A stretch of 64,000 bases of DNA from the NCBI GenBank assembly GCA_002633025.1, contig NMRB01000748.1, positions 149,640-213,639 of the forward strand. Reading direction: 5' to 3'. The position numbers and the translations under genes were made by a program. Each line of letters starts with the position of its first letter. Positions within the stretch are counted from its first letter, which is position 1. Shown here one piece after another: positions 22,080-33,735 of the stretch. The notes beneath the pieces were generated by a model. That model did no database searches and was not told where the DNA came from. It saw nothing but the letters and a program-made list of their open reading frames with translations. The stretch comes from Notospermus geniculatus. Its lineage: Eukaryota; Nemertea; Pilidiophora; Heteronemertea; Lineidae.

Positions 22080-23469
22080 GACATCGCTCCGATATCCTTC
22101 TCTCGTTAAAGAATGATTCATAGGTTGCTCTCATGTACTGCATTGGACTTGTGAATTGGAAAGGGATTTTGAAAGTGGGGAAAACCCCAAACAGGCATGT
22201 CTGTCAAGAGATGATGGACCCGCATCAGATTCTATGCAGCCTTGCCGCATTTTTTTACACTTTGATTGCGGCCTCTTGAGTAAATACCCTAACTACAGAA
22301 GTGTCATACCTCTGATCAAGTGCAATAAAGACGTAAGGCAACACCTTAGCTGTTTACAAGTGCCAGCAAAATGATGTAAAGACAGGGTGGCAGCTATTGC
22401 TGTTGCGCTGTGGTAAATAGTTATGACGACAGTGATGACCTGAGGCCATTCACAGTGAGCCCAGCCCACCTGTACACTCATACTTCGACTCGGTGCCACT
22501 CGCAAAAGTGCAAACATCCTCTCCATAATTCTCGGCAGAAACCATACCATGGAGTTCCATGTCATATGAGGTGTTCAAAAAATGGAACGTCCTTCTACCG
22601 ATTGGGACATGTAGCTGCTTTAATAATTTTTCCCCTGAAAGTCACAGAAAATGTTCTGTGAAAAGTGCTTGGAATGTCCCCGACAGCCAGGCTTGGCTAG
22701 CCCTTTTCTATGGGCCGGGGGAATGCTGACGGAAGTTATGCACTTGGCACCCATACTCTCCCAGAAAATTTCAAAATCTACATGCTCTGACTGAGAGAAG
22801 CCGCAATTTGCGATCACGGAATATTCATGACTTTAATATATATTTTTTAATTCCCTGGAGGCATTTGCCCACCCTGTCCCTATGCTAGCTACAACCCCTC
22901 CCATGCCGGAAATTCCTTGAATATTGCACAAGATGATAGTATTGGAAATTCAAAGGTTGGGTGCTGTTATCAATCAAATTCTGAAATCACTCATGTCATC
23001 TGGCATGTTACCATTCTGAAGGTTGTGAAGCGTAGGTAATTTGGGATCCCCAAGTGCTTCAAGTGGGAAATTGTTTTGTTCATTCCTTACTGATTTCAGG
23101 AGTCTGTCAAGCCGGTTATAAAGGACGCTATCGGTTGCGGAACCGTATCGTAAAACAAGCTGCATTGTAGATCACATGTTTGTAACACCGATCTTTAGGA
23201 CAGTTCAAAACATAGCTGAAGACAACTGTGACAATGCAGTATCCACTTGTTTTTGCCTTAGATATGGGGCAGGATACGCTGTTTACTGCGAGGCACGTTA
23301 ATCCTGATCTGTGTTGTACATTGTAACCAGTACGAACCGGTTATCACATCTGATAACGTTACATTTAGACATGGCAAAGTGCACTAGGTAGCTTGGCTCT
23401 AATGTAAAATAAAAAATTATCTTGTTGCCCCCAAATGGGGCATACTTGTTTTTTTAACGTGTGGTTTAT
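22080..23469. other. Non-coding stretch, no gene seen
   Basis: Short open frames on both strands show no recognisable domain, splice pattern or start context. No RNA gene is visible. Confidence 0.3.
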
Positions 23470-23624
23470 TAGTGAGGTTAAGAAACCATACGTTAACGCT
23501 AACGCTAGCGTTATTGACATCATTTTGACGTCACATCGAATGAATCTGTTGTATTTCTTCGGGGAGTGACGTCATTTTGACGTAATTAGCGTTAGCGTTA
23601 ACGTATGGTTTCTTAAACTCACTA
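23470..23624. mobile_element. 155-bp MITE with ~45-bp TIRs
   Basis: The left end TAGTGAGGTTAAGAAACC plus ATACGTTAACGCTAACGC is matched by the inverse at the right. TGACGTCA and CATTTTGACGT repeats lie inside. It is flanked by TA. It shares end structure (TAAGAAA-C-A-...-CG-TAA) with the MITE at 45348-45497. Confidence 0.85.
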
Positions 23625-24737
23625 TTAAGGGATTACTAAACGTACCCAAATCTCAAATCTTACAACAATTAGAACTCCCTGTAAACAAAATGGGTGGCGG
23701 GGAGTCCATTCTTTGTGAACCATAGAATGCCCCCCCACCCCCCCCCCACCCCACCCCATACACACATCAGTCCAAACTATACAAGTTCCAATTGTTGTTA
23801 GAGATGGGATTTGTGGTACTTTTAGTAAGTCACCTTTTAGGGTAACGTTATCAGACTGCGCAAGCAGGCTAAACTGGCTAACTGCGGTGATTAATGAACC
23901 TGGGATTGAAGTTAATCAGTTCATATGGCACCGTGGGTTTTTGTCATTTCATCGCATTTCCCTAAAAATAGGTTTAAAAATAAATTATGACTTCAATTTT
24001 TCAAAAACGTTTGTTGACGACGGTTGAAATAGCCGATAGTTGGCAGCCATCTTGGAAATCAACATGGCGGTCAGTAATTTGTGAACCGGGCACATTATCA
24101 CAGCATCAATGTGCAAGGAATATGTGATCATAAATGTAGGTTTAAGTTTAGTAGGGCTTAGGGCCTAGGGCAGGCTTTGTTTGGCCCAGCTTTCACTTCC
24201 AACAGCTACATGTAGCTCCCTTAATGCTTACCATGCCATTGCCAAGGCCTACTCACTGCCCACACACAATAGGCCTAGCCTGTGCAACAGCACATTGGTG
24301 ACAGTGCAGTGCACACAACATCTCTCTGGCGACATGAACATGATGAATGATGATGATGATGTATTCATGATTTTTTTGCCTTTATTTTCCACAAAAGCCA
24401 ACCAAGATCTTCTTACCATCTTCATGTATAGTTATGATTGTACCTTTCCTACTGTTCAGTTCATTTACATCATGCAAAACATGTTTATTAATTGCATTTC
24501 GAGGAAGGCGCAGTGCAGCATGATCCCTATGCCAGTGTAGGCCTACATGATGTATGGGATCAGCTGATGTGTCGAGGATATGGAGTGCCAGAGTTGAAAT
24601 AATTCCAAACTTCAACAGGTAGAAGGAAACTACCCACCAAATTTCGACGAATTCTAAATTTTTCACTTTATCACTTTTTGCATGGTCCTCTCGTGAACAC
24701 ACTCTTAATCCATTTAAGTTTTTTCATTTCGTTTCAG

Positions 24738-25650
24738 GTCAGTTGATCAATATTGTTGCAAGATGGCCAGGCTCCACTCACGATGCGTTCATTTTTCGCA
24801 ACAGTGCAATCGGACAGCATCTAGAAACCGACAATCATGGTATTGAGGAAGGATATCTCCTTGGTGACAGCGGGTACCCATGTCGTCCTTTCCTGTTTAC
24901 ACCATTTCTCCGTCCAGCTACCAACACTGAACGAAGGTAATACCGCTTTTAAGCGGTAAAATCCATTTAAAATTAAATTAAACTAAATTAAAAATTAAAA
25001 TTATATTAAAATCCTTTTCTACCCATTTTGAATTTGCTCTAAATCTAAATCTAATCCTTTAAAGATACAATCATGCCCAGAAAAGGACCAGGTCAACCAC
25101 TGAGAGATGTTTCGGCATACTGAAGAGGAGATTCGGATGCCTCCATCTGGAGATCAGGATGCAGCCGGATAGAGTTTGCAAAATCATCTCCGCCTGTGCT
25201 GTTCTTCATAACTTGGCAATCTTGTTAAAGGTAGGCATCCTAACTATGGCATGATAGTCGTTGCAATATTCAATACTACAGAATATTTTTGTTCCAAAAA
25301 TACATTCATGAATGGTAAATATTCATTCATATATTCATTCATGAAAAAAATATTTGTTCATGAAGAAATATTTATTCATGAAAAAAATATTTGTTCATGA
25401 AAAAATTATTTATTCATGAAAAAAACAAATTCATGAATAAATATATTGGTAATGAACGAATATTTTTTTTCATTAAATTCCCTGTCATGTGACTCAATAA
25501 TTAATTCAATACCGGTATACCATTACCTTGAAGGAACCTATGCCTGATGTCCCCATGGTACAGGAACCGGCCCAGAGGTTCATGTACGAAGGTAATGCAG
25601 ATGGCCGCCAAGTAAGGGACTCCGTGGCAAACACCTATTTCCAGCACTGA
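24738..25650 (+). CDS. Harbinger (HARBI1-like) transposase, C-terminal exons
   Basis: Three exons splice in frame: 24738-24936, 25065-25230 and 25564-25650. The first has [17 protein letters not shown] and GDSGYP, with the second catalytic Asp. The second has [16 protein letters not shown], with the catalytic Glu, and [10 protein letters not shown]. The third ends in SVANTYFQH and a stop. These are diagnostic of the DDE_Tnp_4 domain of PIF/Harbinger transposases. The exon with the first Asp and the DNA-binding N-terminus should lie upstream but I cannot find it, so the copy may be 5'-incomplete. The second intron (25231-25563) is full of ATTCATGAA repeats. The partner Myb-like gene lies downstream on the other strand. 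Confidence 0.9.
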
Positions 25651-26031
25651 ATGTAAGTACGGTACCCGGTCCTGGGAACATTCATAAAGTGAATGAACAA
25701 ATATGATTGTTTACTTTTAAAGTAAAAATATATACCGGTATTGAAGTTATTAAATTATGAATAGAACCTTTGAGGAATTATTAATACTTCTAACTTTCTG
25801 TAGGCTAGAACAAGTAACAATAAACATTACATTAACGTTTCATCAGTGACAGTACAATGCCTCAGTAGCGATGTTGTATGTACCAGTACACTAAGTGTAG
25901 GCAATACCTCCAATTGATAGGTCTAGTGTATCTTAATTAAGATTGGTGCCATTGTTATTTTTAAATTTAAAACTGCATTTGCTTGATCTGTAGTCCCAAT
26001 AACTCCAATTTCTTTTCCAGCACACTTCTTC

Positions 26032-27594
26032 TCAGCTCATTGTTCCTGATTTCACTCTCAATGAGTTCTCAATGAGTTGGTGCTGCTTGTCACAATGGCC
26101 ACAAGCCGGAGATCCTTTCCCACCAGCAGACGATGAAGACTTCTTGCTGCCCTTGCCGTTGGTAGATTTGCGGCTGTGGCACCCAGAACTTTCGATCCGC
26201 CTTGCCATAGCCCGTGGTGACTCAACATCACTCATGCCAGAAAATGTGCCCAGGTCCATGATGGATGCCGATGCCTCTGTACATAAGCGCTGGACATCTT
26301 CATCGCTTACTGTCATGACAGGTACCAAGGCTGTGAGAAATAAAGAAGTAATTACCGGTACCTATTTTCACCAGTTAACGTCAATAACTGATCACATGTG
26401 TTTTATATAAATACTGGTACCGGGTACCTATTTTCACGTCAATAACTGATCACATGTGTATACTGTATATAATAAATGAAATGACATAAAATGGTCTTTT
26501 TTTGTTGTTTGCACACCCCATATGATAAGCCACTATTGATTTTTGAGAGCCATCTATTGTGCGGTGGAGAACCAAACGTGGTATCACTGAACAACAGCTG
26601 ACATGGCTGACTTTTGAGGACGGCTTTTCTGCCGAGAATTTGTAGGCCTATGACATGGTCAGATGATGTGAAATGTTCTCATAGTACCGGTACTGCAGGT
26701 AAAGAAGTTACTGAACATGCTGGAAGGGTTAGTGACACAAACATCTGTGTCTGTGGCCTAGGCCTAGTGCATACATTTTCGCCATGTGTCAAAGCTGTGT
26801 TTGACCGCCGGCATTCATCATGCATCATGGCTGCCGCCGGTGAGAGCGGCCATGATGATGCAAAAAATGGCCGCGGAGAAAGCAGACGAAACTTTCATTC
26901 TCTTGAACCAATGAACACAAATTTGCAAAGGCAATTTGGTTGGATCCATTTGGGGCCTAGGCCTACCTCCAGTTGCCATTGGCGAAGTACAGTTGCCCTC
27001 AGTTGCAGTTGCTTCAAAATCAAGGAGTGGTGAAGCTAGGCCAACCGGTAGGCGGCCAAAGCCAACTGCTGCTGCTACTGCTGCTTGAAGTGGTTGGGCC
27101 GCATGTGGATGGATATGTGCATCCTCTGCTGTCATCCTGCATGATGAAGCTGGCACTGGATGGATTTCAATACCACCTTTGAGACCTTCCCAGCTTGGAT
27201 CGGCTCTGTACATTTCACAGATGATCTCGTCATGCTGACTTTGGGGAATTGGTGGACCTCCTCCTGTTTTCGTTTCAGCTTTCTTCGCCTCGGCTTGCTT
27301 CAGTTTAGCATTTGATTTCATTTGGCCCCATTTTTCTTTAATCTCCTTGATGGTTCTGGGGTGGATGCCAACAGCATTCACAGCTCGCTCTATCTTTCGC
27401 CAAATTTCTTCCTTCTTTTGGTTGGTCACAATGGTGCTGTGCTTGCTGGATAACACAGAAATGTCCTGCCGGACCATTTCAGTGATTATCGATAGCTCCT
27501 TGGCAGTAAAATTTGGCTTCCTTGCCTTCTTTGATTTCGTGGCATTCATGTTGGCATCCATCTTGGTTACCAATGGGATTATGGGAAATTCCAA
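26032..27594 (-). CDS. Myb/SANT-like DNA-binding protein of the Harbinger element
   Basis: The first exon runs down from 27594 (likely start at the Met near 27561, MDANMNATKSKKARKPN). It holds a Myb/SANT-like trihelix: FTAKELSIITEMV, then EEIWRKIERAVNAVG, then IKEIKEKWGQMKSN. A last exon (about 26330-26032), preceded by acceptor TTTCTCACAG, encodes DEDVQRLCTEA and a Ser/Lys-rich tail. The donor of the first exon is uncertain, possibly after SWEG near 27185. PIF/Harbinger transposons typically carry such a second protein, which binds the transposon ends and brings in the transposase (NAIF1 is a domesticated relative). Its tail-to-tail orientation to the transposase exons fits. Confidence 0.8.
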
Positions 27595-27619
27595 TGGATT
27601 ATGGGAAAAAATCCAATTA

Positions 27620-27795
27620 GATTAGGGTGAGTTCGTTAGATAACGTACGTTACCTCATCGTTAGCTAACGTGGCCTGAAATTTCTTTCTAGCAACAAAAA
27701 AATGGTTCGTTTCATAACGTATCGTTAGGGGATTTAACGACTCGTTAGGCCTAACGATATGTTAAAGATAACGGACTTTCTAACAACCGGGCCCT
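27620..27795. mobile_element. CGTTA-rich probable Harbinger terminus
   Basis: About ten CGTTA/TAACG words occur in both orientations, ending near TTTCTAACAACCGGGCCC. The position just upstream of the Myb gene suggests the element's end with repeated protein-binding words. The matching left terminus was not found. Confidence 0.45.
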
Positions 27796-28474
27796 GGTCT
27801 TTACAATAGCATGGAGAGCAATCAAGCGTGCAAGCTTGGTAGGTCTTAATTCCTGAGCAATCTCCTACAGGCACCTGGTTTTTATAATACACCAGAGTGA
27901 AGAAAACAGTTTCCGACTCTATGTCTCAAAAACTCCCAGGTGGACAATCCTCTTGTCACCAAGGAACAGGTTCCTGACCCTGGTAATTTTGATTGTAATT
28001 CCTTCAACAGTACGGATATTGAGTTCACCTTCCACTCCTAAGACTTAGTTTGGGGTCTGTCATGAAGTACATTGTATGTCTTTGCATTGTATTGCACTTG
28101 TGGGCGTGTTTGGCCTGACTTGGAATGTACATTTTGGCAAGTACAAGTACATCATGGTTTGTCAATTTTTTCAGCATTTAGCTGTGGATTTATTAGAGTG
28201 GAATATCAGTACCCTCTGCACTGTTAAAAATTTGTACGGAAGAGCATTGTGCATTAACCATACCATCTGACATATAGATCAGAAGTCTGTACACTGCTGG
28301 TAATTCGAAGTTTATATTTTGTTTCAGGGAAATCGCAGCTTTTGTATTCTTCGAAGCAATTGTAGTACTCCAGATCCAGCATCTGCTTCTGTTTTCATTT
28401 GCCTCGCACTCCTCATTCTTGGTAAGAAACATTAATCACGTGTCTGGAACAAATATGCAAGAACACACTTCACA

Positions 28475-29057
28475 GCATCCTCGCACCCAGGGTCTTCACA
28501 ACCGCTCCCCAACTCGCGCTTTGTTCAGACCCTGGCGACATCCATGCCATTTTAGTGGGGAACCAGCGGAGCACTCGACTCCGCCGAATCCAGCCAATCA
28601 CAGTGAAGCTTCTATCATCCCGTCTTGGTCATATCCCAAAATGGCATCTGTGAAAATTTCTCGATTCGCTGACAAAACTCGCTGAGTTTCTGATTGTTCC
28701 TGAATTAACTTCGCGTCAACATGATTCTCAGGGATTATTTAGATAAAGAGGACGTACCAATGGGATCAGAACACGAAGGTATGGTCCAGTTCATGTGTTT
28801 GGGGCAGTTGTCATTCGACAGCGTGCATAAATTAATGGAATGAGATACAATGCTATGAGCCTGGTATCCATTAACTCGTAACACCAGATCTATGTGCAGA
28901 CGTTGTAGCACTAGGCGCGATATTTGTCTATTACATCAAGTGGCATTCCCCCACTGCTTTGCTTGGTTTACTTGTGAATTACCGATTGGCGAGTACACAC
29001 GAGGGAATGTCCCTCTTCCCCACCGAAACAGGGAAGATGTCCTCAGGGCATTGAGGG
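28475..29057 (+). repeat. Copy 2 of the ~580-bp non-coding interspersed repeat
   Basis: Colinear with 16590-17165 (same orientation, many short indels). It ends 70 bases before the 7-kb transposon. In this copy the CCAATCACAG...GAAGCTTCTATC block and the CATGTGTTTGGGGCAG block are best kept. Confidence 0.8.
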
Positions 29058-29633
29058 AGGGTACGACCGTAAATGACCTGAGATTCTCAGGATGACTTCA
29101 CAGTAGTGTTGTACAGTATTCCCTGGTAGGCTGGTAAATCTAAGGTTTGACCCTAAAAAAATTGCAACAAAAGGTTTTTCACTTGTTTTGTATTCAGTCA
29201 TAGGCCCTGAACAACATACTAAAAGTTTACCAAAATTGACCAATCAGAAAGCACCGAATGACCCCACCCCCAAAATGTCCCTAATCAATGTATTACGGTA
29301 AAATGATGAATGTACAGCTATCTCGAAAAGGGTTCATTTTAACCCCTATAAATGTATTATTCACGGATAGAAAAGTGACCATATTGATTCCAGATATGAT
29401 GTCTGAATTGCTGATTGACGTTCCTATGACTTCAAACTGACGTCATTATGACGTAATCATCGTTATTTTTTTAAATGGGCAAAACATGTGCCAATTAATC
29501 ACCACAAATGAGTTGATCATACATGTATGTAGGAAAGCTATCTTAAACCTTCTAAAAACAATAAAGGGTTCATTCTTATTTGACGTCTCCATGACGTCAG
29601 AATGCGAATATTACAGTAATTTGACTGTATACC

Positions 29634-32280
29634 TCAGTTTCTCTCATTTTCGTCAGAGTCCTCTTCATCAGTAAGTTCGGAAAGGTTGCTACAGTCAGTC
29701 AGCTGACATGGACCACATGCTTTGCTGCATGGAAGGCCATACTTTCTGCAACTGCATCTATTCGTGTTGCATCCAGTTGTGCAGTTGCAATGGATTATCT
29801 TCAATAGCTTTTCGGGTGCGGGCATCTCATCTGTCATTCGTGGTTTAAATACTGATTTGTCATCACTGAGAATCCATCCCCAATCTTCAGCCTTCATGGC
29901 AACTCCCATCCATATCATTACTTGGAGATATGTCCTTTGTGAGTGATACTTCATTGCTGGCGATGTTGGGGGGAGACTGTGTGGTGCTACAAACGATGAT
30001 GCAGTGACAACCTTTCTCTTAAGCCCATTACTGCGGAGAATATCTAGCGATTGTTCAGGTTTGCCTCCCAGAAGCCTGACTAGAACTTTTTCTCCAATGT
30101 TCTCAATTGTCTCAGGAATCTGTCCAACTTTGCAGAATTGTTTAGCAGTTTCAACAAGCACAGAATCCCTTTGCATGAGTTTTTTGAAAACTGTTTTCTT
30201 GCCTAATCCATGAATACGAGAAACTGTATCACAACCCGTGAAGGCGTGAATGAACAACAAAGCCTGGCTGGCTTCAGATCCCAGCAACTCAGTTATGACT
30301 GATATATCATAAACCTTACATGTAGGACCCTTGGTTTTATCTGACCGGGAATACAATTTCTTGCCGGGAGGTTGTTTACTCATTAGATATATCGATAACA
30401 CAAGAAGGTCTGTGTCCTCTCCGATGAGGGTGGTACTTTTTGTTTGAGAGGATGCTACCGCTGCATGTGCGATATCTACATCAGCATCACCTCTTGACTG
30501 GTGCACTGTACAGCCCTTTTGTCGCAAGTTCTCTGAAATCAGCTTAATAATTGCCATCTTGTTTGCGGACGATGACAAGAACACTTCTTTCTTCCCTTTG
30601 AACTGCATTTCATCAGATACATGAACATTCATAGTGGCTGATTGTTTTTTTCGACGCTCATGAGTGTTGTCTTTGATAGAAGGCTCCTCGTAACCATCAA
30701 AGACAATCGTTGCCTCTCCAAATTTATCAGCAACAAAATTTGCATATGACATGGCTATAGTGGCATATGTGTCCCCATTTTTCCAGGGTATCCTGTGGAG
30801 AAGAGATCCCCCATCCAGAACATAGTGTTCTGTGATAGGGATAGTGTCTGGCCTTTCCGTCTCAATGTGACTGTATATAGCATCGGCAAGCTGGGGTTTA
30901 TCTGCCTTGCGGAAGATTCCTTTGTCCTCAAATAGTGATGGTGGGAAAGGGCACAGTTCATAAGCCATAACATCATCCAGTGAGACATCTCCTGTCTGTG
31001 ATATTACTAACATCCGTTGAAAGAGTAATGCTGGGTCGATTGTCTGTTCTCCGTTCACCTTCACTTCAGACCTACTCGCCAATGTCCGTACTTTACTTTT
31101 GCGTTTGAAGGAATAGGAGAAAACAGACTCTCCACACATTTGCTGCACAATACTTTGACCAACGGACTCTAGCTCATGTACATTGATGGTTTCACCAGCA
31201 GCTACCCCTGTGAATATATTGCGTAGAGAAGCATCATCATCAAATGGAGAATGTGACTGCAATTTGGCATAGAGCTTTTCTACATCTGCAGCATCTCGGT
31301 TCAGCCTTGCATTTGAGCAGTCCTTGTGTTGCTCACTGGTTACAAACTCCGTACCACAGAACTCCTGCATTGCATAGTGATACTGGGATGCAATAGGTGC
31401 TGCCATTGTCCATACGGCGCGTTGATGCTCAGTCATCCCACTGCCTCTTGTAAGCCCACCACTCGTTTTCAAAGATCTCATGAGACACTGTTCAATTACC
31501 AGGTCCGAGCCAAGCCCTGCCCAATATTTGTCTGATCGACGAACTACACTTAATCCTTTGCTGAACTGCTCATGCACATTAGGATGAGTGACTTCTAGGT
31601 TACACATCTGCTGGAGGTAGAAGTGGGCAGACTTCAGATAATCGAAGTGTCCTGCTGCTGCGAAAATTGGTAGACATTTTGAAATTGTTCGCAAATGTAA
31701 TTCCCAGGACCCTGATCTGTCAGCTCTTATCAAAGATCTTGCGACAGACACCATTCTTTGATAGGTTAGCCAAAGCTGACTGATCTTTGATTGAGCAGAC
31801 ACCTGTGCGCATTTGCTGGCGAATGCCTGTTCCAGGCTGGTGAAACTATCTGATGACAGTAGTTCATCAATGTTAGCATCCGTGGTAGAACTGTACAGTT
31901 TCTCAAGGTTTTCATACTGATCACTGAGTTCAGGGCGATCTTCAAAAAGTTTCTTCAGTAAATCCTGCGTGAGACACTTATCTACTAGCAAATGAGCTCT
32001 AAACGCTCTTTCTACAGCCTTCCCACTGAGAATTTGTCCAACTGTATTATCACCATACATCTCCTGAAGTAATGTGTCAAGCCCTGAACCTGCCATGAGA
32101 TCACCTATAGCACCTAGGACATTCATGAAAGTATGAAAGCTACCCAAGAGTATGATGGTGTCCTTCAAATCATGCCCATTTGGAAGGGACTGAACAATTT
32201 GGGAAGCCGTCCAGTAGAGCGGTTGGTCAAATGTGACAATGGTAGGAACCCGGTGTGAAAGAAATGCAAGTCCGCCCGGA
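29634..32280 (-). pseudogene. XPG/FEN-like nuclease and CXC-domain protein (C-terminal part)
   Basis: About 880 codons, open throughout. Near the start, PTIVTFDQPLYW and GSFHTFMNVLGAIGD are conserved-looking blocks; I infer, weakly, a transposase catalytic region (Asp, His, then Glu in GKAVERAF). Around residues 510-540 comes ATIVFDGYEEPSIKDNTHERR, which fits the XPG N region. Then follow GDADVDIAHAA and TLIGEDTDLLVL (XPG-I acidic residues), and FTGCDTVSRIHGLGKK (helix-two-turn-helix). The C-terminus has CNCTTGCNTNRCSCRKYGLP and more cysteines, a tesmin/TSO1-like CXC zinc domain. The apparent start lies in an inserted repeat (32281-33404); real coding continues upstream at 33405. The order suggests an enzyme acting on structured DNA ends. 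Confidence 0.75.
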
Positions 32281-33404
32281 ACCAAGGTCCCATGGACCTT
32301 GGTTCCTTAGGAATGGGGGCCCTACGGGCCCCCATTCCTTAGGAACCACTGTCCTACCCGGACTTCTGTTCCTGTGTTACCAATCCTATATAAAAGGTAT
32401 AGGGCTCTGATTACTAGGGGACTTAGATTTCTTTTACAACAGTGACAGAAATCAAAGTCCACCGTAACCGAAGTCCTTCCCCTTTTGTAGGCCTATTAAA
32501 TGCACAATAGAATCTGTATAGCTCTTTAATAGAACATGCATTCAAATAGCTAAAATAATCGGTCGTCGGTCAGCCGGTCACTCGTGGTGTAGTGGTTCGG
32601 GGACCTGCACATAAAGCAAATACTGCGGGTTCGACTCCCTGTCGGGCAACTGTTTTTTTGTTTAAATTTTTTTTCTTGTCATCGTCGATCATTACACAAC
32701 ATTGTCGTTTGGACTTTGATTCCTAATCGTAGGTCTATGGAGTTGTATGTCTAGAAAAGCATGTCAGGCAGACTTGCATTCCGAGGAAAGCAGGTCCGGC
32801 GGGCTTGCATTCCTAGAAAACCGGGTCCGGCGGGCTTGCATTCCTAGGAAAGTGGGTCCGACGGAGGACCTGATGTATCGACGCCTGAAAGGGCAAGTGA
32901 ACGATGCACTTTTATTACATGACATTTTACCGGGGGTGATCTTGTCATGACTATATCCCCGCAGGGACCAAATCACGGCCCAATTTTCATCATGTCGTGC
33001 TTGGCGCAAGTTTTCAAATTGCAATACCTCACTGCGAATGAAAAATATGTGCAGAATGTACATCATGTGCATAACTCAAAGTATTCTGCGCATATTTTTC
33101 ATTCGCAGGCTGATGTATATCAACCCTGAAGTTTTCTTTAATTTTGAGTAGGACTTGGGATCCTATATTTCTATCGTAACGGAAGTCCACCTGGGACCAC
33201 TGTTTCTAAATGTTGGACCTCTATTCCTAAGGAAGTGCAGTCCTAGGACTATGGTTCCTAGGAATCTTGGTCCTAGGACTACAGTTCCTAGTTGTCCAGG
33301 ACCGTAGGACTTAGATTCCTAAGAGTTAGGGTCCGTAGGACTTAGAATCCTAGGAGCTAGGGTCCCGCGGACCCTACTTACTAGGACCTGGGTTACTTTC
33401 ACAC
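32281..33404. mobile_element. Foldback-type insertion inside the transposon gene
   Basis: It begins with two strong hairpins: GGAACCAAGGTCC / GGACCTTGGTTCC (about 32278-32306) and GGAATGGGGGCCC / GGGCCCCCATTCC (about 32311-32339). CTTGCATTCCTAGGAAA-GGTCCGGCGGG units repeat at 32770-32860, and TTCCTAGGACT/GTCCTAGG units at 33180-33400. The protein reading on the two sides repeats G-L-A-F, from GGACT(C/T)GC(T/A)TTT in the DNA: an imperfect 9-12-bp target duplication. A tRNA-like SINE lies inside. No coding capacity. Confidence 0.65.
32577..32665 (+). mobile_element. tRNA-like SINE or tRNA pseudogene
   Basis: GTGGTGTAGTGGTTCGGGG (A box) and GGGTTCGACTCC (B box) are followed by TGTCGGGCAA and a T-rich tract. 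The arms do not close properly for a functional tRNA. Confidence 0.6.
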
Positions 33405-33667
33405 CTGTACCTAAAAGCGAGTCCATTTAGGTACGTAAGTGTCGAAAAAATGCAATTCATGTCACCTGAATACATGTCAATCATTGGAAGGAAGTACACT
33501 GAAGATTGCCCTGGATGATTCTCGTTCTTGTGAAGGATGCTCATCATTCCCTGCCAGTTTGGTACTGGCTGTTTGAAGCTGACTGACATCTCCCACAGGA
33601 GGTCGACTCTCTGAATGATGTCTGGCATGGGGGAAGCTCCACAAAATTCACATTGCGGCATGCGTAG
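33405..33667 (-). pseudogene. Internal exon of the XPG/CXC transposon gene
   Basis: The acceptor GATTTTCAG (minus strand) precedes TCTACGCATG. Splicing from the donor at about 33735 keeps frame and gives PSLRMPQCEFCGASPMPDI, followed by FLPMIDMYSGDMNCIFSTLT. Coding then runs into the foldback insertion at about 33404. Confidence 0.75.
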
Positions 33668-33735
33668 ACTGAAAATCGGTAATCAAGGATGTCAATTTTT
33701 GTAGCCTCTGCTGCACATTGTGCTGATGTATTCTA

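Noticed and set aside
29085-29100. Start codon of a gene at the ATG near 29092
   Set aside because: More likely internal to an exon that continues on the far side of the transposon; no upstream coding evidence for a start.
29722-31535. Plus-strand readings within 29.7-31.5 kb
   Set aside because: Shadows of the long minus-strand XPG/CXC gene.
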